The notes: generated from the sequence alone by a model not told the origin. 64,000 bases of DNA from Halomonas fontilapidosi (GCF_014192285.1 NZ_JACHXQ010000003.1:1-64000); one strand, 5' to 3'. Positions 44,316-53,587 are shown, numbered from the stretch's first letter. Numbers and translations are program-made.

Positions 44316-44990
44316 ATGGGCAACAGTGCATGGTGGACCTATCGCCCCGAGGACCTGCTGATGGTCTCGCCGCGGGTCTATGCGAGGCTGTTCGAGCTGC
44401 ACAATCAGGCACTGTGGCCCGCCCAGCTGCTCGCGCTGGTGCTGGGGGCCGCGGCGCTGGTCCTGCTGCTGCGCCCTCGCCCGTGGGGCACTCGCCTGGT
44501 CGTCGCGCTGCTCGCCGTGGCCTGGATCTTTGTGGCCTGGGCCTTCCTGTGGCAGCGCTACGCCCCCGTTCACTGGGGCATGAACTATGTCATTCCGCTG
44601 TTCGCTCTCCAGGCGCTGCTGCTGGTCATCCTGGGCAACCTGCGGGGTGGCCTGCGCCTGCCGGGGCGCTGGAGCGCGCGGCGCGGCCTGGGTATCGGCC
44701 TGTTCGCCTATGCCCTGTTGCTGCACCCCCTGACCGCGCTGGCCACGGGCCGAGGGCTGTCGGGTGCGGAGGTCATCGGGCTCACGCCCGACCCGCTCGC
44801 CATCGCCACGCTGGGCCTGGCGGCCATGGCCGAACCGGCCCGGCGCGCCTGGCCGCTGCTGATCATTCCCGGCCTCTGGTGCCTGCAGAGCGGGCTCACC
44901 CTCGAGCTTCTCGGGGAACAGGGGGCCTGGCTACCCCTGCTGGCCGTCGCCGTGGCCCTGGCAGCGAGACTGTGGCCCCGCGACGCCTAG
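44316..44990 (+). CDS. DUF6064-like membrane protein
   Basis: A 224-residue integral membrane protein with six or seven hydrophobic segments. The N-terminus MGNSAWWTYRPEDLLMVSPRVYARLFELHNQ and the internal WQRYAPVHWGMNYVIPLFALQALLL fit proteins annotated DUF6064, whose function is unknown. It begins three bases after the aldo/keto reductase gene and is probably co-transcribed. Because the reductase is predicted to be exported, this protein might supply it with electrons or substrate, but no cofactor-binding motif is visible. Confidence 0.65.
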   Translation: MGNSAWWTYRPEDLLMVSPRVYARLFELHNQALWPAQLLALVLGAAALVLLLRPRPWGTRLVVALLAVAWIFVAWAFLWQRYAPVHWGMNYVIPLFALQALLLVILGNLRGGLRLPGRWSARRGLGIGLFAYALLLHPLTALATGRGLSGAEVIGLTPDPLAIATLGLAAMAEPARRAWPLLIIPGLWCLQSGLTLELLGEQGAWLPLLAVAVALAARLWPRDA

Positions 44991-45089
44991 CATACCCGCA
45001 GCGCGCCCTGCGTTGACTCGCCCCGGCGAGGCGCTGACCGGAGCCTGGTAGGCTGGATGCATCATTTCCATGGTCAGGATACCCGTGCC

Positions 45090-46469
45090 ATGTCCCGATC
45101 CCGCCTGCTCACTGCCACTATGCTGCTGCCGCTGGCCCTGCTGCTGGGCTGCGAGCCCAGCGAGCCTCCGCTCACGCTGCTCGACCCGCCCGAACCGGGC
45201 GAGACGTTGAAGGTGGCCACTCGCAATGCCGCCACCACCTACTATCTGGACCGCGACGAAACCCCGGCCGGCCCGGAGCATGATCTCGTCCAGCAGTTCG
45301 CCGAGGAGCAGGGCTGGGAGGTCGAATGGGTGCTGCGGGAGTCCATCGCCGAGGTGCTGGAGGCCCTGGAGGCCGGTGAGGTCGACCTGGCTGCCGCCGG
45401 GCTGACCCACCTGCCGTCCCGCGACGAGCGCTTCCGCCGTGGCCCCGGTCATACCGATATTGTCGAGCAGCTGGTCTGCCACCGCGATATGCGCCCCCTG
45501 CCCCGCGAGGTGGAGGAGATGGCCGGCGTCGAGATCCGCGTCACCGCCGATTCCAGCTATGCGGAAAAACTGCGCAGCCTGGTCAACCGTTACACCGGCA
45601 TCACCTTCGAGGAGGACCCGCGTACCACCGAGATGCTGCTGGCCGAGGTGGCCGAGCGGCGCATCGACTGCACCTTGGCCGACTCCAATATCGTGCGGGT
45701 AGTGCGCCGGCATTTCCCGCATCTGGAGGTCGCCATGAACCTGACCAGCGGTGATCGGCTGGGCTGGTACCTGCCCGAGGGCCACCAGGCGCTGTCCGAG
45801 CTGGCCACGCAGTGGATGGAGAGCGACCAGGGCGAGCAGAGCATCGCCGCGATGCAAGAGCGCTACTACGCCTACATCGGCGAATTCGACTTCGTTGATC
45901 TGCGCGCGCTGAATCGGCGCATTGACGAGCGCCTGCCCTCCTTCCTCGAGCTCTTCGTGGCGGCCGAGCAAGCCACCGGCATGCCCGCTGATCTGCTCGC
46001 CGCGTTGTCCTATCAGGAGTCGCACTGGGACCCCCGGGCCGTCTCGCCCACCGGCGTGCGTGGCATCATGATGCTCACGCAGAACACCGCACGCTCGCTG
46101 GGGGTCGATAACCGACTGGACCCGGCCGCCGCTATCGACGGCGGCGCGCGCTATCTCGCCGACCGCCACCGCCGGCTGCCCGAGACCATTCCCGAGCCGG
46201 ACCGCACCTACCTGGCCCTGGCCAGCTACAATATCGGCCGCGGCCACCTGCTGGACGCCCGACAGCTGGCCCGCGACCTGGGAAAAGACCCGGACTCCTG
46301 GGAAGACATGCGGGAGGTACTCCCCCTCAAGGCCGACAAGCGCTACTACCCGCAGACCCGCTACGGCTACGCGCGAGGCTATGAGCCGGTGCACTATGTC
46401 CAGCGGATCCGCAACTACCAGGATGTGATCGGCCCCGCGGTGGAACTCTCGCCGTCTGACGGGGAATAA
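45090..46469 (+). CDS. mltF: Membrane-bound lytic murein transglycosylase F
   Basis: Outer-membrane lipoprotein that cleaves peptidoglycan. The 459-residue protein has a lipoprotein signal with lipobox LLLGC (Cys21), an N-terminal solute-binding-like domain (about 45-265) and a C-terminal lysozyme-fold transglycosylase domain with catalytic Glu310 in SYQESHWDP and the motifs GIMMLTQNTA and ASYNIGRGHLLDA. This two-domain layout is specific to MltF. The start at 45090 gives a well-formed signal; an upstream ATG at 45057 would spoil it. Confidence 0.92.
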   Translation: MSRSRLLTATMLLPLALLLGCEPSEPPLTLLDPPEPGETLKVATRNAATTYYLDRDETPAGPEHDLVQQFAEEQGWEVEWVLRESIAEVLEALEAGEVDLAAAGLTHLPSRDERFRRGPGHTDIVEQLVCHRDMRPLPREVEEMAGVEIRVTADSSYAEKLRSLVNRYTGITFEEDPRTTEMLLAEVAERRIDCTLADSNIVRVVRRHFPHLEVAMNLTSGDRLGWYLPEGHQALSELATQWMESDQGEQSIAAMQERYYAYIGEFDFVDLRALNRRIDERLPSFLELFVAAEQATGMPADLLAALSYQESHWDPRAVSPTGVRGIMMLTQNTARSLGVDNRLDPAAAIDGGARYLADRHRRLPETIPEPDRTYLALASYNIGRGHLLDARQLARDLGKDPDSWEDMREVLPLKADKRYYPQTRYGYARGYEPVHYVQRIRNYQDVIGPAVELSPSDGE

Positions 46470-46512
46470 GCAAGGGGATGTCAAAGGCTCGCGTGCAGCC
46501 GGCGGCGACGCC

Positions 46513-47457
46513 CTAGGCCTGGCAGAACGAGCGATTGCGACCGGCCCGTTTGGCGGCATAGAGCGCTTCGTCCGCCCGCTGCAGGAGGGCATCCAGTGAG
46601 GCATCCCCCGCTTCCAGAGTCGCCACGCCGGCACTGGTGGTCACGCTCACCCGCTCGCCGTCCTCCGCGAACTCGAGGCCCTCGGTATGTTGACGCAGGC
46701 GCTCGGCCAGTTGCAGGGCCCCTTCCGGGTCGGTGGCCGGCAGCAGCACCACGAACTCCTCGCCGCCGATGCGCCCGAACAGGTCTTCCCGGCGCAGCAG
46801 CGAGCGAACACCGGCGGCGAAGGCCTGCAGCACCCGGTCGCCCGCGGCGTGTCCCCAGTGGTCGTTGATTCGCTTGAAATGATCGAGATCGAGCATCACC
46901 AGCGAGAGGGCAACGCCGTGGCGCCGGGCACGGGCGAGCTCCTCGGCGGCCCGCTCGAAGAAGTGGCGGCGGTTGGCGGCACCGGTGAGCGGGTCATGCC
47001 GGGCCAGTTGCTCCAAGGCATGCTCCGCCCGCTTGCGTGCCGTGATGTCGCGGAAGAACCAGACGCGTCCGACATAACGCCTTCCCTCTCCCCAGAGCGC
47101 CTTCGAGTGGCGCTCCAGGGTGCGGCCATCGCGATACGCCAGTTCAGAGTGATCTTCGAGGTCGGGGTCGGCGTAGAGGCTCTCCACCCGCTCCAGGAAG
47201 GCCTCGGGTTCTCGGAAGCGCCAAAGCGCCTGTGCCAGGAGGTGCTGGTCGTCCAAGCCCGCCAGGTCACCGTCTTCGCCACCGGAAATTGACCCGGGCG
47301 GAATGCCGAGCACCTCGAACAGTCGTTGATTGTGGCAGGTGATCATCCCCTGGTCGTCGACGACGAGAATGCCGTCGGGCGAGGCTTCGAGGATCTCCTC
47401 AACCAGCGAGCGCTCGAACTTGCGCTCCGGGGTAGCGGGGGTCTGGTCTGGTGTCAT
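46513..47457 (-). CDS. PAS-GGDEF diguanylate cyclase
   Basis: Soluble c-di-GMP synthase of 314 residues. A PAS domain (about 15-140, ILEASPDGILVVDDQGMI ... VGRVWFFRDITARKRAE) is followed by a GGDEF domain (about 150-310) with an active GGEEF motif and an RxxD product-inhibition site (RRED) five residues before it. No membrane segment is present, so the input is cytoplasmic, perhaps redox or a small ligand. It converges on mltF. Confidence 0.9.
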   Translation of the reverse strand: MTPDQTPATPERKFERSLVEEILEASPDGILVVDDQGMITCHNQRLFEVLGIPPGSISGGEDGDLAGLDDQHLLAQALWRFREPEAFLERVESLYADPDLEDHSELAYRDGRTLERHSKALWGEGRRYVGRVWFFRDITARKRAEHALEQLARHDPLTGAANRRHFFERAAEELARARRHGVALSLVMLDLDHFKRINDHWGHAAGDRVLQAFAAGVRSLLRREDLFGRIGGEEFVVLLPATDPEGALQLAERLRQHTEGLEFAEDGERVSVTTSAGVATLEAGDASLDALLQRADEALYAAKRAGRNRSFCQA

Positions 47458-47529
47458 GGCACCAGTAGAGCCAAGCCGCTCGTTGATTGCAAAGCCCGCG
47501 GTCGGAATCGGCGGACCGCTTGATCCCCG

Positions 47530-48144
47530 TCAGGCCGTGAGGCTGGCCCCGAAGGCCAGCTGTACGGCGATGGCCGCCATCATCATGCCGATGGCGGCAT
47601 CGATCGCCCGCCAGGCCAGCGGCCGAGAGAGCCAGGGCGAGAGAGCCGCGCCGCCCCAGGCTAGCAGGCTGAACCACAGGATCGAGGCCGAGATGGCCCC
47701 CGCCACGAAGGTGGCCGTGCTCTGCTGCTGGGCGCCGATGGCCGGGATCAGCAGCAGGGTATCGAGATAGACCTGGGGGTTGAGCAGCGTGACGGCAAGA
47801 GTGGCGAGCAGCACAGCGCGGCGGCTGCGCCCGCCCGACGCGCCGCCGGCCAGCCCCTGCCGGCCACAGACTGCGCGGTGGAAGGCCTGAGCCGCCAGCC
47901 AGGCAAGGAACACCACCCCCAGCCAGCGCAGCACCTCCATGGCGCTCGGCATGCTCAGCAGCAGCGCACTGACCCCGAACATGCCGGCGGCCAGCAGCAG
48001 CACGTCGGTACTCATGCAAAGCCCGGCCGACCACCAGTGGTGCTCCCGTCGCACGGCCACTCCCAGCACATAGGCATTCTGCGCGCCGATGGCGACGATG
48101 ATCCCGCCGCACACTACCAGCCCGGTCAGATAGCTCTCCAGCAT
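47530..48144 (-). CDS. argO: LysE-family exporter, ArgO type
   Basis: Basic amino-acid (arginine/lysine) exporter of 204 residues with about six membrane segments. The N-terminus MLESYLTGLVVCGGIIVAIGAQNAYVLG has the ArgO/LysE pattern GAQNAYVL, and TLLNPQVYLDTLLL matches the second half. The start at 48144 follows GGGAGGAGAAAGG. The divergent gene encodes an ArgP-type regulator, which supports this assignment over a generic LysE. Confidence 0.85.
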   Translation of the reverse strand: MLESYLTGLVVCGGIIVAIGAQNAYVLGVAVRREHHWWSAGLCMSTDVLLLAAGMFGVSALLLSMPSAMEVLRWLGVVFLAWLAAQAFHRAVCGRQGLAGGASGGRSRRAVLLATLAVTLLNPQVYLDTLLLIPAIGAQQQSTATFVAGAISASILWFSLLAWGGAALSPWLSRPLAWRAIDAAIGMMMAAIAVQLAFGASLTA

Positions 48145-48277
48145 GGCCTTTCTCCTCCCTGTTCCGTGGTGAGCGGCCATCGTAGCGACACCCCGACATG
48201 CCGAAAAATCATCCTGCTAATATTGCATCAGTTTTGCTTATACTTGGACCGTCCCTCCTTCCCGACACGGAGCTCCC

Positions 48278-49147
48278 ATGCTGGACTACAAGCTGCTCCA
48301 GGCGCTGGCCACGGTGGTCGAGTTCGGCGGCTTCGAGCGCGCCGGCGAGCAGCTGGGCCTCTCTCAGTCGGCGGTCTCCCAACGGATCAAGGCGTTGGAG
48401 GTCCGCCTCGGGCAACCCGTGCTGATCCGCCACCCCGCCCTGCGACCCACCCCGGCGGGCCAGCGACTGCTCAACCACGTCCAGCAGGTCCAGCTGCTGG
48501 AGCGCGATCTGCGCGCCGCCCTGCCGACCCTGGAGGAGGCATCCCCGCGGCTGCGCATCGTCCTCAATGCCGACAGCCTGGCGACCTGGTGGGCCGTGGC
48601 CGTCGGTGACTTCTGCCGGACGGAGGGCCTGCTGCTGGATATGGTGGTCGAGGACCAGGACGTGGGCCTCAAGCGGCTGCGCGACGGCGAGGTCGCGGCC
48701 TGCCTATGCGCCAGCGACCAGCCCATCGCCGGGGCCCGCTGCGTGCCACTCGGCACCATGGTCTACCACCCCTTCGCCACCCCGGACTATATCGCCCGCC
48801 ATTTCCCGGACGGGCCAACCGTCGAGGCCTTCCGCCGGGCCCCGGCCATCGTCTATGGCCCCCATGACCAGTTGCAGCACCGCTTCCTGGCCAGCTGCGG
48901 CTACCACGGCAGTTTTCCCTACCACCTCTGTCCCTCGTCGGAAGGCTTCGTGCGCCTCACCGTCGCCGGCATGGGCTACGGCATGCTGCCGCAGATGCAG
49001 GTCGCATCGCTGGTGGCCGAGGGCCGACTGGACAGCATCGCCCCCGAGCGTTCGCTTGCCGTGCCACTCTACTGGCACTTCTGGCGGCACAGCGGTGAGC
49101 TGCTGGAGCGGCTGACCGGCGTACTGTGCGGGGTCAGGCTCGAGTGA
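48278..49147 (+). CDS. argP: LysR-family regulator ArgP (IciA-like)
   Basis: Activator of arginine/lysine export. The 289-residue protein has a LysR winged helix (LDYKLLQALATVVEFGGFERAGEQLGLSQSAVSQRIKALE) and an effector domain with TWWAVAVGDFC and VEDQDVGLKRLRDGEVAACLCA, typical of ArgP/LysG. It is divergent from argO with 133 bases between starts, where ArgP would bind. The AT-rich core of that region (about 48206-48245) probably contains both promoters. Confidence 0.88.
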   Translation: MLDYKLLQALATVVEFGGFERAGEQLGLSQSAVSQRIKALEVRLGQPVLIRHPALRPTPAGQRLLNHVQQVQLLERDLRAALPTLEEASPRLRIVLNADSLATWWAVAVGDFCRTEGLLLDMVVEDQDVGLKRLRDGEVAACLCASDQPIAGARCVPLGTMVYHPFATPDYIARHFPDGPTVEAFRRAPAIVYGPHDQLQHRFLASCGYHGSFPYHLCPSSEGFVRLTVAGMGYGMLPQMQVASLVAEGRLDSIAPERSLAVPLYWHFWRHSGELLERLTGVLCGVRLE

Positions 49148-49267
49148 GCCGCCGGCGACGGCACGATGGTCAGCCGAGCGAAAGTCTGTATGATGACTGT
49201 GCAACATCTTCAGCTACGGAGCAGAAACACGATCGATCATTCTTTCCAGCCAGCACGGGAGGTTCTC

Positions 49268-49579
49268 ATGAAGGTCTACAAACCGGAGTGGCAGTGCACG
49301 TTTAGCGTAAACGAAGGCGTGGAAGAATCGGCCAACTGGAAGGCGCGAATTGCCTGGTACCTTCGCGAATTCGCCGACAAGTTGGACAGTGGTGGAAGAA
49401 CGATCAAGATTGACTGCAACGTCACCCCCGAAGTGAGCCGTGAGGAGGTCGACACCTGCCTGGAGAAGGGCTTTGCCCTGAGCCAGAGCCTGCTCACCCA
49501 GCTCGCGCATCAGGCCGCCTGCGAGGACGTCATGCGGGATGCCAAGGCCGAGCTGTTCGAGGAGCAGCCACAGCGCTGA
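49268..49579 (+). CDS. Conserved hypothetical protein
   Basis: A 103-residue soluble protein from the ATG at 49268, which follows GGGAGG. It begins MKVYKPEWQCTFSVNEGVEES and has a middle strand GGRTIKIDCNVTPEVSREEV followed by helices ending in a Glu/Gln-rich tail. I recognise no family. It has its own strong terminator at 49624 and so is probably a single-gene transcript. Confidence 0.6.
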   Translation: MKVYKPEWQCTFSVNEGVEESANWKARIAWYLREFADKLDSGGRTIKIDCNVTPEVSREEVDTCLEKGFALSQSLLTQLAHQAACEDVMRDAKAELFEEQPQR

Positions 49580-49623
49580 GCCCGCGGAAGGCGGGAGAGA
49601 GAAGAGACGCATGCTGTCACCCC

Positions 49624-49652
49624 ACCCCATTCGGCTCCAAGCCGAATGGGGT
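49624..49652 (+). terminator. Strong Rho-independent terminator
   Basis: ACCCCATTCGGCT and AGCCGAATGGGGT form a perfect 13-base-pair stem with a three-base loop (CCA), followed by GTTTTC. It lies 45 bases after the 103-residue protein gene and before the promoter of the MDR reductase gene. The left flank is not A-rich, so it works mainly in the plus direction. Confidence 0.9.
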
Positions 49653-49737
49653 GTTTTCATTGTGTCGGACCGTTTGGCCCCTCCGCCAGCTCTGCATTAG
49701 ACTGGTCGTCTACATACCGACGCGAAGGAGCTGCACG

Positions 49738-50736
49738 ATGCAATCCCGCTACTTCACCATCAACGACTACCCCCAGGGCACCCCGGCACGCGAGCTGTTC
49801 GAACTGCATGAGCAGGCGCTGCCCGCGCTCGCCGAGGACGAGGTACGCATCCGCAACACCTGGCTGTCGGTGGACCCCTACATGCGCGGGCGCATGAGCG
49901 GCGTGAAGACCTACATCGCCCCCTTCGAACTGAACGCGCCCCTCGAAGGGGCGGCGATCGGCGAGGTAATCGAGTCGCGCGCTGCGGCCTTCCCCGTGGG
50001 CACCAAGGTGCGCCATATGGGCGGCTGGCGAGACATCGCTCAGCTGACCGGCGACCAGCTGGAGCCCCTGCCCGCGTTCGACGTACCGGAACAGGCTTAC
50101 CTGGGTGTACTCGGCATGCCGGGCATGACCGCCTGGACGGGCCTCAAGCGCATCGCCGAGATGCAGGAAGGCGACAACGTGCTGGTCAGCGGCGCTGCCG
50201 GCGCGGTGGGCTCGCTGGCCGTGCAGCTGGCCAAGGCCAAGGGCGGTACCGTGGTGGGCATCGCCGGCTCGCCCGACAAGCTCGAGTGGCTGGAATCCCA
50301 CGGCGTCAAGGCAGTGAGCTATCGCGACAGGGATGCCACCGAGCTGACCGAAGCGCTCCAGGCTGCCTGCCCCGAGGGCTTCGACGTCTACTACGAGAAC
50401 GTGGGTGGCACCTGCCTGGAGGCGGCGCTGAACACCCTCAGGGTCGGCGCGCGCATCGCTGTCTGCGGCATGATCGCTCGCTACAACGAGGCGACGCCGA
50501 GTCCGGGGCCGAGCAACCTGGCGATGATCCTGATTCGTCGTGCCCGCATGGAAGGCTTCATCGTCTTCGACCACTGGGCGCACTACCCCGAGTTCCTGGG
50601 CGAGGTCGGTCCGCAGGTCGAGAGCGGCCAGCTCGACTACACGGAAACCGTGGAAGAGGGCCTGGAGCGCACCCCCGACGCCTTCCTCGAGCTGTTCGAG
50701 GGCGCCAACCGCGGCAAGATGCTGGTCAGGCTCTGA
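49738..50736 (+). CDS. NADP-dependent medium-chain reductase (zinc-free MDR, PTGR/CurA type)
   Basis: A 332-residue zinc-free alcohol dehydrogenase-like reductase. The family patterns are SVDPYMRGRMSG, GMPGMTAWTGL, VSGAAGAVGSLAVQLAKAKG (cofactor loop) and the Tyr-rich YYENVGGTCLEAAL. Members reduce the double bond of alpha,beta-unsaturated ketones and aldehydes and help detoxify reactive aldehydes. The ATG at 49738 follows AAGGAG. A small TIGR02450-type gene follows ten bases downstream. Confidence 0.88.
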   Translation: MQSRYFTINDYPQGTPARELFELHEQALPALAEDEVRIRNTWLSVDPYMRGRMSGVKTYIAPFELNAPLEGAAIGEVIESRAAAFPVGTKVRHMGGWRDIAQLTGDQLEPLPAFDVPEQAYLGVLGMPGMTAWTGLKRIAEMQEGDNVLVSGAAGAVGSLAVQLAKAKGGTVVGIAGSPDKLEWLESHGVKAVSYRDRDATELTEALQAACPEGFDVYYENVGGTCLEAALNTLRVGARIAVCGMIARYNEATPSPGPSNLAMILIRRARMEGFIVFDHWAHYPEFLGEVGPQVESGQLDYTETVEEGLERTPDAFLELFEGANRGKMLVRL

Positions 50737-50746
50737 CCGAGGGACC

Positions 50747-50962
50747 ATGAACACCATCAATCCCGACAAGCTCTACCACAGCAAGTGGACCGCAGCGCGG
50801 CCCCGCAACAAGGAGAAACACTTCCTCGTCACCGCGCTCGAGCGGGACGAGGAGGAGCGGGTGGTCGCGGTGATCCTGGAGGCCGTGTACTCCCATCGCG
50901 AGACCCGCCTGCCCTGGCAGGCCCTCAAGGACGACGCTACCTGGTTGATGGGCTGGCGCTGA
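50747..50962 (+). CDS. TIGR02450-type small Trp-rich conserved protein
   Basis: A 71-residue protein matching the small Trp-rich family TIGR02450: NPDKLYHSKWTAARPRNKEKHFLV near the start, then ILEAVYSHRETRLPWQALKD and a C-terminal WLMGWR. The function is unknown. It lies ten bases after the MDR reductase gene and is probably co-transcribed. Confidence 0.85.
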   Translation: MNTINPDKLYHSKWTAARPRNKEKHFLVTALERDEEERVVAVILEAVYSHRETRLPWQALKDDATWLMGWR

Positions 50963-50966
50963 CTCT

Positions 50967-51518
50967 TCAGCGCTGATCCGAGTTATCCCGCTCTTCCCGC
51001 TCGGAAGCCTCGGGGACCGAGGAGGTGACCGTACTGATCAGCTGGGGCACGAAGCGTTCCGAGAACCCGGCCACGAACGCCCAGAACAGCAACTTGGCCA
51101 GGTCAGGCCCGGAGCTCGGATAGGTTTCCCGGAAGATTCGCAGCATGAAATCCTCGCCCTCTTCGAGATCCTCCTGGCTCGGGAAGGAGAAGGCGGGAAA
51201 GAGATCGCCCGAGACGATACCGGAGAGGAACACCAGGTAGAGCACCAGGGCGAACACCCCACCGAAGATTGGCACCAGCAGGATCTGGAACCAGGAGGCA
51301 TTCAGCAACGCGAGTTCCTCGTCGGTGACCTCGTTCAGGCGTTGCTGAATACTCACGAACCCCCCGATGATGCCGCACAGGGGGACCGCCCAGGTCACCA
51401 GAAACCGCTGATTGTAGAAGAAGGTGAGCGCGAAGATCGCGCCCAGCACGGCGACCGCCACCGTGGTCATGACGATCAGGCGCTGGGTAATGGCATCGAT
51501 GTGCCGGATGCGTTGCAT
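50967..51518 (-). CDS. Membrane protein of unknown function
   Basis: A 183-residue protein from the ATG at 51518 (GGAGG upstream). It has about four hydrophobic segments (LIVMTTVAVAVLGAIFALTFF, LVTWAVPLCGIIGGFVSI, ILLVPIFGGVFALVLYLVFL and LAKLLFWAFVAGFSERFVP), a short acidic loop (SQEDLEEGEDF) and a charged C-terminus. The last segment resembles one seen in other small bacterial membrane proteins (GFSERF), but I cannot name the family. The stop lies four bases from the convergent TIGR02450 gene. Confidence 0.6.
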   Translation of the reverse strand: MQRIRHIDAITQRLIVMTTVAVAVLGAIFALTFFYNQRFLVTWAVPLCGIIGGFVSIQQRLNEVTDEELALLNASWFQILLVPIFGGVFALVLYLVFLSGIVSGDLFPAFSFPSQEDLEEGEDFMLRIFRETYPSSGPDLAKLLFWAFVAGFSERFVPQLISTVTSSVPEASEREERDNSDQR

Positions 51519-51718
51519 GGTGCGGCCTCCGCAACCCGAACCTGCCCGCGCTCGGGAGAATCCTGACCCTCCCTTGACGATAGTCGACCTTGCCGGCTCC
51601 CACCATGCGAGCTCTGCCTGCCGGCTACTACATGCAATACGCCAGCCGGGCGGGCCCCATGGCACTCGCCCGAAGGCGCCCTTCCGTCCTTCATGCCGAG
51701 CGCGGTCGGCGCGCACCT

Positions 51719-53587
51719 TCAGCCGCGCGGATCCATCACGCCCGCGTAGCGCACGCCGCTCAGCAGGGCCATCTCGCGGTGCCAGGTAGCCAGGTCCTCG
51801 CGGTTGAACTTGTCCAGGCGGTCATGGCCGCAGGCCCGCGCCATGACCTGCATCAGCGAGACCGAAGCCTCGAGGAAGCTCTGGAGCTGGCGGGAGGAGG
51901 TGTCGACGTTCAGCCGCTGGCGCAGGTCCTTGCGCTGGGTGGCCACGCCGGCCGGACAATTGTTGGTGTTGCAGATCCGCGCGGACACGCAGCCGATCGC
52001 CTGGATGGCGCTGTTGGCCACCGCGATGCCGTCTGCGCCGAGGGCCATGGCCTTCACGAAGTCGCTCGGCACCCTCAGCCCACCGGTGACGATCAGGGTG
52101 ACCCGGCCGCTGGCGCCCTGCTCGTCCAGGTGGCGCCGGGCTCGGGCCAGGGCCGGAATGGTGGGCACGCTGATGTGGTCGCGAAAGAGTTCCGGGGCCG
52201 CACCGGTGGCCCCGCCGCGGCCATCGAGAATGAGGTAGTCGGCGCCGGCATCAAGCGCGAACTGGATATCCCGCTCGACGTGGTTGGCACTGAGCTTGAA
52301 GCCGACCGGAATGCCGCCGGTCACCTCTCGCACCCGGTCGGCGAAGCGCTTGAAATCCTCCACCGAGTGCAGTTCCTCGAAGGTGGGCGGCGAGACGGCG
52401 GGCTCGCCCTCGGGAATGCCGCGCACCTCGGAGATCTTGCCGGTGTTCTTGTTACGCGGGAGGTATCCACCGGTACCAGTCTTGGCGCCCTGTCCGCCCT
52501 TGAAGTGGAAGGCCTGGACTTTCTCGAGCAATTCCTCGCGGTAACCGAACTGGGCACTCGCCAGCTCATAGAAGTAGCGGGAATTCTCCTGCTGCTCCTC
52601 CGGCAGCATGCCGCCTTCCCCGGAACAGATCCCGGTACCGGCCCGCTCGGCGCCGCGGGCCAGCGCCATCTTGGCCTCCTCGGAGAGCGCGCCGAAGCTC
52701 ATGTCCGACACGAACAGCGGCATGCTCAAGGTCAACGGCTTCTTGGCCTCGGGGCCGATGACCAGCTCGGTAGCGACCTCGGCGTCTTCCATCAGTGGCT
52801 GGGTCGCCAGCTGGGCAGCCATGATCTGCAGGTCATCCCAGTGGGGCAGCGTGTGGCGCGGCACCCCCATGGCGGTGGTCGGCCCATGGGGACCCATCTT
52901 CTCGAGCCCCTCGCGCGCCAGTTGATGGATAAATTCTACCGTGGGCTCTTCGCGGGTGGCCTTGGCTTCCGGCGCCTTGGCCTCGGAATCCTCGTCCTCG
53001 TCGGAGGCATCCTTGGCCTCGCCGGGCCCCGGCTTGCCCACCTGGTCATCGCTGAACTGCTGATGGGTGCCGTCGCAGAAGGGCGCATCGGCGGTATGCT
53101 TGCAGCGACACAGGGTCGCCTCGCCGTCTTCTTCGGCAACGAAGCTCTTGGGCGTGATCCCGGTGCCGGAGTGGGAGCCATCGCAGAACGGCTGGTTGGC
53201 GGAGCGCCCACAGCGGCAGAAGGCGTACTCCTTGCCCTTGGTGAGATTCACCGTGATGGGTGTGTTGTCGGCGATGACCGGCCCGCTCGCGGTAGCCTCC
53301 TCGCCGGAGGCCTTTTCGTCGGGCGCCTCCTTGCCGACCTGGTCGTCGGCAAACCGCTGGTGGGTGCCATCACAGAAGGGCGCATCCGCGGTGTGTTTGC
53401 ACTGGCAAAGCGTGGCCTCGCCGTCCTGCTCGGCGACGAAGCTCTTGGGCGTAAAGCCGGTGCCGGCATGGGAGCCATCGCAGAACGGCTGGTTGGCGGA
53501 GCGCCCGCAGCGGCAGAAGGCGTACTCCTTGCCCTTGGTCAGCTTCACCGTGGCGGGCTTGTTGTCGGCGATGACGGGCTGGCTCAT
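51719..53587 (-). CDS. Four-CDGSH iron-sulfur / FMN-glutamate-synthase fusion protein
   Basis: A 622-residue protein with two tandem dual-CDGSH modules (about 5-100 and 104-200) linked by acidic spacers to a GltB-like FMN domain (about 235-620). Each module has a first [2Fe-2S] motif CRCGRSANQPFCDGSH and a second C-x-CKHTADAPFCDGTH, four clusters in total. The FMN part has SFGALSEEAKMAL, GEGGMLPEEQQEN, KGGQGAKTGTGGYLP, DGRGGATGAAPE and the [3Fe-4S] motif ICNTNNCPAGVATQ. Such glutamate-synthase-like enzymes are known with one N-terminal CDGSH pair. Here the pair is duplicated with a DNA period of 297 bases. It is probably a redox enzyme whose donor and acceptor are unknown. Confidence 0.88.
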   Translation of the reverse strand: MSQPVIADNKPATVKLTKGKEYAFCRCGRSANQPFCDGSHAGTGFTPKSFVAEQDGEATLCQCKHTADAPFCDGTHQRFADDQVGKEAPDEKASGEEATASGPVIADNTPITVNLTKGKEYAFCRCGRSANQPFCDGSHSGTGITPKSFVAEEDGEATLCRCKHTADAPFCDGTHQQFSDDQVGKPGPGEAKDASDEDEDSEAKAPEAKATREEPTVEFIHQLAREGLEKMGPHGPTTAMGVPRHTLPHWDDLQIMAAQLATQPLMEDAEVATELVIGPEAKKPLTLSMPLFVSDMSFGALSEEAKMALARGAERAGTGICSGEGGMLPEEQQENSRYFYELASAQFGYREELLEKVQAFHFKGGQGAKTGTGGYLPRNKNTGKISEVRGIPEGEPAVSPPTFEELHSVEDFKRFADRVREVTGGIPVGFKLSANHVERDIQFALDAGADYLILDGRGGATGAAPELFRDHISVPTIPALARARRHLDEQGASGRVTLIVTGGLRVPSDFVKAMALGADGIAVANSAIQAIGCVSARICNTNNCPAGVATQRKDLRQRLNVDTSSRQLQSFLEASVSLMQVMARACGHDRLDKFNREDLATWHREMALLSGVRYAGVMDPRG

